Numbered from the stretch's first letter, positions 28,219-37,231 are shown. The stretch: 64,000 nt of DNA from Neisseriaceae bacterium (GCA_017458185.1 JAFTFY010000026.1:30492-94491), one strand, 5' to 3'. Numbers and translations: made by a program. Notes: generated from the sequence alone by a model not told the origin.

Positions 28219-29384
28219 TGCAATCCCAATTAGTTGCCAAAAATGTTTTGTTAGTCGGTATGGACGACAAAAAAACAGCCGTATTTCGTATGGCGTTCAA
28301 AATGCACGCTGCGGTGAAATACGCCATTGTAGAACAAGGGAAAGACGCACAATTAGCCATTGTCGATGTTGATGGTGCGGAAGGTGTGCAAACTTGGCAC
28401 ACATTCAAACAGGACTTTCCCGATTTGCCTGCAATTTACACTTCGGTGAATGAGCCCGAGTTTCCTGTGCATTATTTGCCCAAACCCGTGAAAATCGAGG
28501 CTTTGTTCCCATTGATTAAAGCCTTAATGCGTGGTGAAGGTCTTTATAATCCTGACCAAAAACGCATTGAGCGCGAAAAAGCAGAAGCAGAACGCCATCG
28601 TTTAAATTTGGAACGCAAACTCAAAGAAAAAGAACAAGGCGTAGAACACCAAGACCAGTTTGTGGTGCGTAAGTTTCAACGCAAAGAACAATTGCCCACA
28701 GCCAATATTCGTAAATTCAATGCCGAACACGGGCTGTTGGGTGCCTTGCGAGTGATTTGTCGCCAAAATAAAGATGCGGCTTTGGTGTATGAAAACAAAC
28801 CGTTATTGGTTGCATTTCCTGCTATTCAAAAAATTCTATTGGCAGTTTCGCCCGATGACTTGAAAAAATTGTGCGAAAACGATAATGCCCAAATCAGCAT
28901 TAAATACATTGCCGACAATCCGACTTGGCGTAAAAATGCCAAAGTGAGTTTCGAGTCTTGTTTGTGGCAATTTGCACTTTGGACTTGTCGTGGCAGGTTG
29001 GTTTCCGAAATTCTGCCTGACACAATGGTTCGTCTTAAAGGCTGGCCTAATTTAACGCGTTTGGCACATATTTCGGACGCGATGCGTTTGTCTGCCTTTA
29101 TGACGCAAACCACTGCCAATCTTCATATTCTGTATAAAATCTTGCGTGTTGAACTCAAAGACTTGTTAGATTTTATTGCTGCCACATATATGGTCGGTTT
29201 GTTAGCGGCTGACCCAGAAACCATTCAAGCGATGACACAAAAATTTGACGGCAAATCGCCTTTGTCCGAAAAAGTGCAAGGCAATGGTTTGCAAGAAGAC
29301 GGTATTGTGGTGCGACAAAAATATCGTGCACAAAACACAGGTATGTTGCAACGCTTGATGAGCCGTTTGGCAGTCAAAGAATGA
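28218..29384 (+). CDS. Receiver-like protein with coiled-coil linker and helical C-terminal domain
   Basis: A 388-residue protein. Residues 1-110 resemble a response-regulator receiver: strand VLLVGMDD, an AIVDVDG strand with Asp in the phosphoacceptor position, and YLPKPV carrying the Lys-Pro pair. The early acidic pair is partly kept (MDD). A Lys/Glu-rich, probably coiled-coil linker (about 115-145) follows, then a helical C-terminal domain of unknown family. It overlaps the FimV-like gene by 1 bp and sits 23 bp before the GTPase gene. A scaffold or regulator for the GTPase is a reasonable guess. Confidence 0.7.
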   Translation: MQSQLVAKNVLLVGMDDKKTAVFRMAFKMHAAVKYAIVEQGKDAQLAIVDVDGAEGVQTWHTFKQDFPDLPAIYTSVNEPEFPVHYLPKPVKIEALFPLIKALMRGEGLYNPDQKRIEREKAEAERHRLNLERKLKEKEQGVEHQDQFVVRKFQRKEQLPTANIRKFNAEHGLLGALRVICRQNKDAALVYENKPLLVAFPAIQKILLAVSPDDLKKLCENDNAQISIKYIADNPTWRKNAKVSFESCLWQFALWTCRGRLVSEILPDTMVRLKGWPNLTRLAHISDAMRLSAFMTQTTANLHILYKILRVELKDLLDFIAATYMVGLLAADPETIQAMTQKFDGKSPLSEKVQGNGLQEDGIVVRQKYRAQNTGMLQRLMSRLAVKE

Positions 29385-29407
29385 TTATTCATTAAGGAAG
29401 TTCAATT

Positions 29408-29944
29408 ATGGTAGAAAGTAAAATTATTTTCACAGGACCTGTTGGCGTAGGGAAAACGACTGCCATTTCAGCCATTAGTGATGAGCCGCCGATTAAAACA
29501 GACGCACATGCGTCCGATATGACGCTGGCACGCAAAGACCACACCACAGTGGCGATGGACTATGGCGTGATTCACTTGGACGAAGAAACCAAAGTCCATT
29601 TATACGGCACACCAGGTCAAGAACGCTTTGATTTTATGTGGGAAATTTTAAGTACAGGTGCTTTGGGTTTGGTGTTGATGTTAGACAACACGCGTCCCAC
29701 GCCACTGAAAGACTTGGAATTTTTCTTGGACGCATTTAAAGATTTGTTGGCTTACGCACCAGTAGTGATTGGTGTTACAAAAATGGACATACAACAATCG
29801 CCCACGATTGCAGTTTATCAACATTATTTGGCAGACAAAAAACTCAACATTCCCGTGTTTGAAGTTGATGGTCGTGAGCCGAATGATGTGAAACACTTGG
29901 TTGTGGCGTTATTGTTTTCCATTGACCCAGGATTAGAGGTGTAA
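29408..29944 (+). CDS. Small Ras-like GTPase (MglA/Gtr-type)
   Basis: A 178-residue single-domain GTPase: P-loop GPVGVGKT (10-17), candidate switch I Thr residues around 39-47, G3 GTPGQER (67-73) as in Arf/MglA-type proteins, and G4 TKMD (124-127). It is preceded by AAGGAAG at good spacing. Flanking roadblock genes are the expected partners of bacterial MglA-like GTPases, where roadblock proteins act as GAP or scaffold. In this cluster it is the likely nucleotide switch. Location is inferred as cytosolic or polar. Confidence 0.9.
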   Translation: MVESKIIFTGPVGVGKTTAISAISDEPPIKTDAHASDMTLARKDHTTVAMDYGVIHLDEETKVHLYGTPGQERFDFMWEILSTGALGLVLMLDNTRPTPLKDLEFFLDAFKDLLAYAPVVIGVTKMDIQQSPTIAVYQHYLADKKLNIPVFEVDGREPNDVKHLVVALLFSIDPGLEV

Positions 29945-29950
29945 AAAACT

Positions 29951-30586
29951 ATGGAAACTAATCTTTCATTACAAACGCAGTTGTACCCAAAAGTTACGGC
30001 GGCGGGTGCATATTATGCGATTTCTGGGACACAGCAAAACCCCAGTCGTACGCTTTTGCATGGCATTTTAAAAGCGACTGACCCCGAGCCTGTGAGCGAA
30101 GCATCACTGTTAAAATGGTCGGGTTCAGACAATTACGAATCTGCCATTAACTTGCTGTATCGTCTGCAACGCTTGGAGTTTCTGTATGGCGAAGAAACGC
30201 CTACCGTTATTGCCCAAGATAATTTGGAAAACAGGCTGCCTGAACTGTTGGCACAACTATCAGACACCAACAAAGCCCTGATTGCCGATGACAACGGTTT
30301 GTACTATGCCTGTGCAGGTTTTCACCATGAATCGGCAGAAGAAATTGCCGCTTTGGCAGGTGAAGTGGCTCGTTTATCTGAACAGCATGCTTTGCTGATT
30401 AAGAATAACCTGAATATCAACCAAAACTCATGGGCAGTGTGCGACCCAGCAGGACGCAGTGAATTGGCGTTTTTCCCTATGTATTTAGGTGAAAACAAAC
30501 TGATTTTGGTGATTGGCGGCACGCCACAATTACAAAACGACAACTTTGTCGAATTGGTGCAAGTGCTGTATCGCCGTTACGGTTAA
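29951..30586 (+). CDS. Roadblock-like protein with N-terminal helical (possible winged-helix) domain
   Basis: A 211-residue protein starting 7 bp after the GTPase stop. Residues about 25-85 form a compact helical domain that could be a winged helix (SRTLLHGILKATD..., LLYRLQRLEFLYG). Residues 105-205 follow the roadblock/LC7 pattern: strand ALIADDNGLYYACAG, then the helix EEIAALAGEVARL, later strands SELAFFPM and KLILVIGG. Roadblock identity is my structural reading, weaker than for the next gene. It contains an in-frame uptake-like segment giving NRLPE. Confidence 0.65.
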   Translation: METNLSLQTQLYPKVTAAGAYYAISGTQQNPSRTLLHGILKATDPEPVSEASLLKWSGSDNYESAINLLYRLQRLEFLYGEETPTVIAQDNLENRLPELLAQLSDTNKALIADDNGLYYACAGFHHESAEEIAALAGEVARLSEQHALLIKNNLNINQNSWAVCDPAGRSELAFFPMYLGENKLILVIGGTPQLQNDNFVELVQVLYRRYG

Positions 30587-30643
30587 AATGATTTGGTTTT
30601 TTGGACTTTAATTTAGGACTTTGATTTTTTTGGAGATTGAATT

Positions 30644-31006
30644 ATGCGTGAGCAAATGTTGAAATCCATTTTGAGCGATTTGAATGGTTCATCAGCAGAC
30701 ATCGAGGCATCAGCCATTATTTCTGCTGACGGTTTAACAATGGCGGCTTTGTTGCCACAAGATGTCGATGAGGATCGTGTTGGTGCGATGGCTGCCGCTA
30801 TGTTGGCTTTGGGCGAACGCACAGCGAGAGAACTCAACCGTGGCGATTTGGAACAAGTGATGGTAAAAGGTTCCAACGGCTATATTTTGATGACCCATGC
30901 AGGTTCAGACGCCGTATTAACCGTGATTGCTCGTGAAGGTGCGAAGTTAGGCTTGATTTTCTTGGACGCCAAACGCGCCGCTCGCAATATTGTTGAAATT
31001 TTGTAA
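30644..31006 (+). CDS. Roadblock/LC7 domain protein (MglB-like)
   Basis: A 120-residue stand-alone roadblock protein: ASAIISADGLTMAALLP, then a central helix DEDRVGAMAAAMLALGERT and strands VMVKGSNGYILM and AVLTVIA, ending in a basic helix. This is the classical MglB/LC7 fold that pairs with Ras-like GTPases. It is 57 bp after the preceding roadblock-like gene, with GGAG before the ATG, and a terminator follows at 31031, closing the cluster. Confidence 0.9.
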   Translation: MREQMLKSILSDLNGSSADIEASAIISADGLTMAALLPQDVDEDRVGAMAAAMLALGERTARELNRGDLEQVMVKGSNGYILMTHAGSDAVLTVIAREGAKLGLIFLDAKRAARNIVEIL

Positions 31007-31030
31007 TTTATATATATTTCATAAATAGTT

Positions 31031-31088
31031 AGCGACAAAAACCTTTGCTTTTATAATAAAGCAAGGTTTTTGTCGTTTGCTTTTTTTG
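31031..31088 (+). terminator. Rho-independent terminator of the GTPase/roadblock cluster
   Basis: Arms GCGACAAAAACCTTTGCTT and AAGCAAGGTTTTTGTCG (one bulged base) with an AT-rich loop, followed by TTTTTTT at 31081-31087; 25 bp after the last stop. Confidence 0.85.
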
Positions 31089-31097
31089 TAAAACGAT

Positions 31098-31310
31098 TTC
31101 AGGCTGAAACCTTTGCAAAACCTATTTACCTATGTAACAAATGCAAATGTTATAGGGTGGGCATGTTGCCCACCAACCGCCCGATAGGGCGGAATTTTCT
31201 TTAATATCAATAAATAATCAACGCCTGTGGCGTTGTGGTGGGCAAGAATGCCCACCCTATAACGAATGCTTTTTTTGTTTCAGATTGAGTTTTGCAAAGG
31301 TTTCAGGCTG
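31098..31310. repeat. Nested inverted repeat around GGTGGGCA hairpins
   Basis: The outer arms TTTCAGGCTGAAACCTTTGCAAAAC (left) and their complement near 31288-31310 (right) enclose two TATAGGGTGGGCA/TGCCCACCCTATA blocks in opposite orientation and a small CGCC..GGCG hairpin. The right arm overlaps the 3' end of cca and its uptake sequence. Confidence 0.7.
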
Positions 31311-32532
31311 CCTGAAAAACTTTTTTCTTCCATTCTTTAACCGCCGCAATACGGACTTGGCGGATTTTTTCTGGGATTTGTGATTTGTCTGTAACTGATT
31401 GAATAATGCTTTGAATATCAATCTCTTGGCAGATTTTTAATATTTCTTGCCAGTGGTCAAATTGTGGGTAGAGGGCGTTCTCAAATGTTAGTCTGCCCCT
31501 TGTGTCGGCAAAACCGATTTTTACGGCGGATATAAACTTTTCAGGCTGCCTGAAAGCGTCTGTTTTGTGCAGAATATCCACGATTGTGGCGGGACGCAGT
31601 TCGTTTAATGAGTGAAATTTACCATGATATTCAACCACAAGCAGGGCAAGTTTCGCACAATCTTTCGGCACATTCAGGCGTTTATTTAAGGTTTTAACAG
31701 GTTCTATCCCTGCTTTTTCGTGTCCGTGATGTTTGGGCAGAATGTCAGACGGCGTTAAGGCTTTGCCCAAGTCGTGCGTTAAAGTGGCGTAGCGTTCAGG
31801 CAGGCTGAAATTGTGTTGTGCGGCGTAATCGACTGCCATTAAAGTATGCACTGCACAGTCGATTTCGGGGTGATAATCCGCTCGCTGTGGCACGCCGTAA
31901 AGTGCGTTAATTTCGGGCAAAATCACCGCCAACGCCCCACATTCTTTGAGTACCGCAAACATTTTGGACGGCGTTTTTTCCATTAAACCACGCGAAATTT
32001 CTTGCCACACTCGCTCTGGTACTAATGCCGACACTTCGCCGTTTTCAACCATGTTTTTCATTAAGCACATGGTTTCAGGGGCAACCTGAAAACCGTAGCG
32101 AGCGGCAAAGCGGGCGGTGCGTAAAATGCGAACAGGGTCTTCGGCAAAAGCAGGGCTAACATGGCGTAATATTTTGTTTTGTAAGTCTTTTTGTCCGCCA
32201 AATGGGTCAATTAGGCTGCCTGAACTGTCTTCTGCCATTGCGTTAATGGTTAAATCTCGGCGAGATAAATCGTCTTCAAGCGAAACTTGGGACGAAGTAT
32301 CAAACGCAAAACCAGCGTAGCCTTTGCTAATCTTGCGTTCGGTGCGAGCGAGTGCATATTCTTCGTGCGTTTTGGGGTGCAAAAACACAGGAAAATCGCG
32401 TCCCACAGGCAAAAAACCCTGTGCCATCAGTTCATCAGGTGAAGAACCAACCACAACCCAGTCTTTATCCTTGACGGGCAAGCCTAACAATTTATCCCGC
32501 ACCGCTCCGCCGACTAAATAAATTTGTGCCAT
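31303..32532 (-). CDS. cca: CCA tRNA nucleotidyltransferase with HD domain
   Basis: A 409-residue class II CCA-adding enzyme that repairs tRNA 3' ends. It has the polymerase-beta motif YLVGGAVRDKLLG with metal ligands DKDW, RRDLTINAMA, the RILRTARFAARYGF helix, and a C-terminal HD phosphohydrolase domain (HTLMAVDYA, THDLGK). The last residues F-Q-A-A and the TGA are encoded by an uptake sequence (minus-strand reading TTTCAGGCAGCCTGA). The 275-bp gap upstream holds a hairpin repeat and an uptake sequence. Confidence 0.96.
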   Translation of the reverse strand: MAQIYLVGGAVRDKLLGLPVKDKDWVVVGSSPDELMAQGFLPVGRDFPVFLHPKTHEEYALARTERKISKGYAGFAFDTSSQVSLEDDLSRRDLTINAMAEDSSGSLIDPFGGQKDLQNKILRHVSPAFAEDPVRILRTARFAARYGFQVAPETMCLMKNMVENGEVSALVPERVWQEISRGLMEKTPSKMFAVLKECGALAVILPEINALYGVPQRADYHPEIDCAVHTLMAVDYAAQHNFSLPERYATLTHDLGKALTPSDILPKHHGHEKAGIEPVKTLNKRLNVPKDCAKLALLVVEYHGKFHSLNELRPATIVDILHKTDAFRQPEKFISAVKIGFADTRGRLTFENALYPQFDHWQEILKICQEIDIQSIIQSVTDKSQIPEKIRQVRIAAVKEWKKKVFQAA

Positions 32533-32807
32533 TTTGTTGATATTTTGCTTGATATATGGGAATTATATGTGATTTTTGCGTTGCGTTGTTTGTGGAACTT
32601 TGTTTCAGGCTGCCTGAACGATAAACAGCAACGCCAAAAAAAGATACTGTCGCGAGCATTGCCAAAAGCAATGCGTACGCAATCTCCTAACTATGGAAAA
32701 TGCACCTATCCAAAAAACGGCAATGTAAAAACCTTTCAGGCAGCCTGAAATTGCACTGTAATATGATAAAATTAGCAATCTTTTAACCTTTTCACAAGGA
32801 GCAAACA

Positions 32808-35800
32808 ATGAACACGCAACTTACTGATAATGAAGCATTAGAATTAAAGGCATTGATTGCTCCGTCTGATGAAAAATTGGCAGAAATAGAAGATTTAGAA
32901 GAAGTTAAAAAGTATTTACAAAATTTAACAGAATTGAATTTTAATCAGCGTATGGATATAACTACGCTGCCAGAAAGTATTAGTAATTTAACGCTACTCA
33001 TAGGATTAGGTTTAATAGGTTGCGAAAATCTTACCACGCTGCCTGAAAGTATTGGTAATTTAACGCAACTCACAATATTATATTTGAGTGGTTGCAAAAA
33101 TCTTACCACGCTGCCTGAAAGTATCGGTAATTTAACGCAACTCACAGTATTAGATTTATATGGTTGCGAAAAACTTACCATGCAGCCTGAAAGTATTGGC
33201 AAATTAACACAACTAACAAGGTTAAATTTTGGGTGGTGTGAAAATCTTACCACGCTGCCTGAAAGTATCGGTAATTTAACGCAACTTACAGAGTTGGATT
33301 TATGGCGTTGTAAAAATCTCACCACGCTGCCTGAAAGTGTTGGTAATTTAACGCAACTGACAGAGTTGAATTTAAGTGGTTGCAAAAATCTCACCACGCT
33401 GCCTGAAAGTATTGGTAATTTAACGCAACTAACAAAATTAGGTTTGATTGCTTGTAAAAATCTCACCACGCTGCCTGAAAGTATTGGCAAACTCACACAA
33501 CTCACTGGATTAGATTTAAGTTTTTGCGAAAATCTTATCACACTACCTGAAAGTATCGGTAATTTAACGCAACTCACAGAATTAGGTTTAATGGGTTGCG
33601 AAAGTCTGACTACGCTGCCTGAAAGTATTGGCAAATTAACGCAACTGACAAGGTTAAATTTTAGGCGGTGCGAAAATCTCACTACGCTACCTGAAAGTAT
33701 TGGTAATTTAACGCAACTCACAGAATTAGGTTTAATGGGTTGTGAAAATCTCACCACGCTACCTGAAAGTATTGGCAAACTTACACAACTTACGGAGTTG
33801 GATTTAAGCGGTTGCGAAAGTCTGACTACGCTACCTGAAAATATTGGCAAATGCACACAACTTACAGAATTGGATTTAAGCGGTTGTGAAAATCTGACCA
33901 TAGCATCTGAAACTTTTAGTCAATTAACACAACTTGTAGCATTGTCTTTAAGTAACAATAAAAGTACGACATTGTTTTTTCAACACATTGATAATTTTAA
34001 ACAACTGAAAAAATTAGGTTTAATTGCTTGCGAAAATCTTACCACGCTACCTGAAAGTATTAGCAAATTAACGCAACTGACAAGGTTAAATTTTAGGCGG
34101 TGCGAAAATCTCACCACACTACCTGAAAGTATTGGCAAACTCACACAACTTACGGAGTTGGATTTAAGCGGTTGCAAAAATCTTACTACGCTGCCTGAAA
34201 GTATTGGCAAACTCACGCAACTTACAGAGTTGGATTTAAGGGGTTGCAAAAATCTTACTACGCTGCCTGAAAGTATCGGTAATTTAACGCAACTCACTAG
34301 GTTAGATTTATGGAGTTGCAAAAATCTTACTACGCTGCCTGAAAGTATTGGTAATTTAACGCAGCTTACAAGGTTAAGTTTTAGGTGGTGCGAAAATCTC
34401 ATCACACTGCCTGAAAGTATCGGTAATTTAACGCAACTCACAGAATTAGGTTTAATGGGTTGTGAAAATCTCACCACGCTACCTGAAAATATTGGCAAAC
34501 TCACGCAACTTACAGAGTTGGATTTAATGGATTGCGAAAATCTCACCACGCTGCCTGAAAATATTGGCAAACTCACGCAACTTACAGAGTTGGATTTAAG
34601 CGGTTGCAAAAATCTTACTACGCTACCTGAAAATATTGGCAAACTCACGCAACTTACAGAGTTGGATTTAAGCGGTTGCAAAAATCTTACTACGCTACCT
34701 GAAAATATTGGCAAACTCACGCAACTTACAGAGTTGGATTTAATGGATTGCGAAAATCTCACTACGCTACCTGAAAGTGTTGGTAATTTAACGCAACTGA
34801 CAGAATTAAATTTAATTGGTTGTAAAAAACTTACCATAACACCTGAAACTTTTAGTCAATTAACACAACTTGTGGCATTATCTTTAAGTGGTAATAAAAA
34901 TACGGCATTATTTTTTCAATACATTGATAATTTTACACAACTGAAAAAATTAGATTTAAGTGGTTGTAAAAAACTTACCACGCTGCCTGAAAGTATAGGC
35001 AAATTGACGCAACTCACAGAATTAGGTTTAATGGGTTGCGAAAGTCTGACTACGCTGCCTGAAAATATTGGCAAACTCACGCAACTAACCGAGTTGGATT
35101 TAAGCGGTTGCAAAAATCTTACTACGCTACCTAAAAGTATAGGCAAATTGACGCAACTCACAGAATTAGATTTAAGTGGTTGTAAAAAACTTACCAGGCT
35201 ATCTGAAAGCATTCAACAATTAACAAAATTAGATAATGGGTCTTTATTATCTATTGCGAATATTTTCTATCGAGAAAAACAATATCCACAAGCCAAAACA
35301 TACTATTTAAAAATTCGTCAAAGTTCATTTAAGTATGGAAACTTATTATACTTTTTTGCACAAATTAGATTGGCATTGATTTATGCAAAAGATAAAGATT
35401 GGGATAAGGTAGATGAATGTTTGGATAATATTCAGAAAACACATACAGAATATTATGTACAAAATATTATTGATAAAATAAAAACAGTTAAAGATAATAA
35501 TAAAAAAGAATATTTACTTAATATTTGTACCGCTTTTTTCAGTATTCGTGAAACGCTGCTTGTGGGAAGACATAGAAATTTTCTTTATGAACAATCGTTT
35601 GCTCATTATGCCAAACCTGATATTGCCATGAAATTATTAGATAAAAAGGAAAATAAAGAAAACAATAAAGAAAACAATAAAGAAAATAGTAAAGAAGATA
35701 ATCCATTTAGAATAGGCAGTACCACTTTTGTGAATGACCCCAAAGAAGGTAAGGTGGTTTTTGATTATTTTAATCAATTAAAAATATTGAAAAAACAAAA

Positions 35801-36578
35801 TATTAAACTTAAACTTCAATCTAAATCGTCATTGGCAACATTTGTGGGTTGTTTTACTTTTAATCACGATAGCCTTAATCAGTTTCGCTTATATGGAAAA
35901 GACAATAATCAAGAAGCCACAGGGGTGAGTATTGTATTAAACGCTGATTTTTTTAGTGTGCGACATGAAAAAACATTTAAAAAAGAAGAAGTAAAAAAAG
36001 AAGAAAAAGAAAAGAAAAATATTGCTAAAAATAGCAATCGTGATAAATTGCCCTTATATCGTTGCATTTATTTAGACCCAAAAGGAAAATTGGGCAATAA
36101 ACCCTATATTCAATTAGCACATCGTGATAGGGTTACTTTTTATCGGGAAACGGAAAGAAAAAATCCCAAAGAATGGAAAAAATATAAGAAAAATATCCAA
36201 AAATCTCAAAAAAATATTGTGAAACAATTTGCAAAAATTAAAAAGAATATTAAAAAATTGTTTCAACAAGTTAATAAAGAAGAGAAAAAACAATTAGTTG
36301 AAATTGTTAGTTTTTTATTGCTACAATTAAGTTATATGGTGAAACATTCGGCTTATCAGGAAGAACAAGAATGCCGTATTTTTCAATTTGCTCCTTTTGA
36401 TAGTGATAAGATTAAAAAGAATATTGACGAAAAACGCATGTATATGGAATATCAGCCCATACACAATTATGTTAAAAAAATCTACCTTTCGCCATATGCA
36501 GAACAATATGCCGATATGTTTCGGGCGTTGAGTAATGGTAGGGTTGAAGTGCGTTCTTCGGATAATCCGTTTAGATAA
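32808..36578 (+). CDS. Giant leucine-rich-repeat protein with C-terminal DUF2971-like domain
   Basis: A 1256-residue protein without signal peptide or membrane segment. After ~45 residues come about 31 tandem 24-residue LRRs (roughly 50-800; consensus L-T-T-L-P-E-S-I-G-x-L-T-Q-L-T-x-L-x-L-x-x-C-x-N), the plant-like SDS22/LRR type. Next is a TPR-like segment (YREKQYPQAKTYYLK), a K-E-N-N microrepeat (codons AAAGAAAACAAT), then a region fitting DUF2971: FVNDPKEG, CFTFN-DSLNQFRLYG, YQEEQECRIF and IYLSPYAEQYA. A clear AAGGAG precedes the ATG. The C-terminal third is very AT- and Lys-rich. Not recognised as a named gene; a cytosolic ligand-sensing protein with an effector-like tail is inference. 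Confidence 0.88.
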   Translation: MNTQLTDNEALELKALIAPSDEKLAEIEDLEEVKKYLQNLTELNFNQRMDITTLPESISNLTLLIGLGLIGCENLTTLPESIGNLTQLTILYLSGCKNLTTLPESIGNLTQLTVLDLYGCEKLTMQPESIGKLTQLTRLNFGWCENLTTLPESIGNLTQLTELDLWRCKNLTTLPESVGNLTQLTELNLSGCKNLTTLPESIGNLTQLTKLGLIACKNLTTLPESIGKLTQLTGLDLSFCENLITLPESIGNLTQLTELGLMGCESLTTLPESIGKLTQLTRLNFRRCENLTTLPESIGNLTQLTELGLMGCENLTTLPESIGKLTQLTELDLSGCESLTTLPENIGKCTQLTELDLSGCENLTIASETFSQLTQLVALSLSNNKSTTLFFQHIDNFKQLKKLGLIACENLTTLPESISKLTQLTRLNFRRCENLTTLPESIGKLTQLTELDLSGCKNLTTLPESIGKLTQLTELDLRGCKNLTTLPESIGNLTQLTRLDLWSCKNLTTLPESIGNLTQLTRLSFRWCENLITLPESIGNLTQLTELGLMGCENLTTLPENIGKLTQLTELDLMDCENLTTLPENIGKLTQLTELDLSGCKNLTTLPENIGKLTQLTELDLSGCKNLTTLPENIGKLTQLTELDLMDCENLTTLPESVGNLTQLTELNLIGCKKLTITPETFSQLTQLVALSLSGNKNTALFFQYIDNFTQLKKLDLSGCKKLTTLPESIGKLTQLTELGLMGCESLTTLPENIGKLTQLTELDLSGCKNLTTLPKSIGKLTQLTELDLSGCKKLTRLSESIQQLTKLDNGSLLSIANIFYREKQYPQAKTYYLKIRQSSFKYGNLLYFFAQIRLALIYAKDKDWDKVDECLDNIQKTHTEYYVQNIIDKIKTVKDNNKKEYLLNICTAFFSIRETLLVGRHRNFLYEQSFAHYAKPDIAMKLLDKKENKENNKENNKENSKEDNPFRIGSTTFVNDPKEGKVVFDYFNQLKILKKQNIKLKLQSKSSLATFVGCFTFNHDSLNQFRLYGKDNNQEATGVSIVLNADFFSVRHEKTFKKEEVKKEEKEKKNIAKNSNRDKLPLYRCIYLDPKGKLGNKPYIQLAHRDRVTFYRETERKNPKEWKKYKKNIQKSQKNIVKQFAKIKKNIKKLFQQVNKEEKKQLVEIVSFLLLQLSYMVKHSAYQEEQECRIFQFAPFDSDKIKKNIDEKRMYMEYQPIHNYVKKIYLSPYAEQYADMFRALSNGRVEVRSSDNPFR

Positions 36579-36610
36579 TTTTCAGGCTGTCTGAAAGGCT
36601 TTTTGCATTG

Positions 36611-36800
36611 CCGTTAAAAACGCCTATCGGCGTTTGTTAAAACCTGCGGTTTTAACTGGATTGCCACGATTTTTTCTACGAAAAAATCTCGCAATGACAC
36701 ACAGGATTAAATTCAGGCTGCCTGAAAACCTTTTTACATTGCCTTTTTTCATAGTCAGGAGATTACTACGCATGGCTTTTCGGCTATGCTTGTAATGACA
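36611..36800. repeat. Covarying hairpin repeats between the LRR gene and xseB
   Basis: The gap 36579-36898 has no gene. 36611-36700 carries AACGCC..GGCGTT, TTAAAACC..GGTTTTAA and GATTTTTTC..GAAAAAATC, then CTCGCAATGACAC. After an uptake sequence, 36755-36800 is a minus-oriented GTCATTACAAG-type hairpin block. Confidence 0.75.
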
Positions 36801-36898
36801 GTAAGGGCTTTGTGCAGTGTTTCAGCCAGCCTGAAAATGTTTCATCTTGCTAAAAATGCTACAATAACGCTTTTTATTTTATTATCAATAAAAAGCAA

Positions 36899-37231
36899 AT
36901 GTCGAAAACATCGCAATCATTTGAAGATGCCATTCTTCGTTTGGAAGCATTAACCCAGCAGATTCAAAGCAATGAAACGCCTTTGGAAGTGGCTTTGAAA
37001 AATTATGAAGAAGGGCGAAAATTAGTGCAGTTTTGTCGCCAAAAACTTGCCGAAGTGGAGCAGAAACTGCATATTTTAGATAAGGACGAACTTACTCCTA
37101 TGGATTTGGATAATCCGCCGCAAGTCGCTACTGTCAAGCCCAAAACGGCACGCAAAGCGGATAAGCCAGCCCCTGCCAGTGATGAATTGTGGGGCAATGA
37201 CAATCACGATAACCACGAAATTCCTTTTTAA
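36899..37231 (+). CDS. xseB: Exodeoxyribonuclease VII small subunit
   Basis: A 110-residue XseB. The core (residues 5-65) has SFEDAILRLEALTQQIQSNETPLEVALKNYEEGRKLVQFC, the diagnostic two-helix unit that binds XseA. The C-terminal 40 residues are an Ala/Pro/Lys/Asp-rich extension. The TAA is immediately followed by the ispA ATG, so the pair is an operon. Confidence 0.93.
   Translation: MSKTSQSFEDAILRLEALTQQIQSNETPLEVALKNYEEGRKLVQFCRQKLAEVEQKLHILDKDELTPMDLDNPPQVATVKPKTARKADKPAPASDELWGNDNHDNHEIPF

Noticed and set aside
32945..35212. Long antisense reading frames (up to about 318 codons) opposite the LRR gene, themselves repetitive.
   Set aside because: They are shadows of a 72-bp periodic sequence: the repeat has no stop in that antisense frame. 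No ribosome-binding site, and the products are only LRR antisense repeats.
32946..35220. Regular 72-bp spacing that could be mistaken for a CRISPR array.
   Set aside because: There are no unique spacers; the whole unit is repeated and encodes in-frame 24-residue LRRs.
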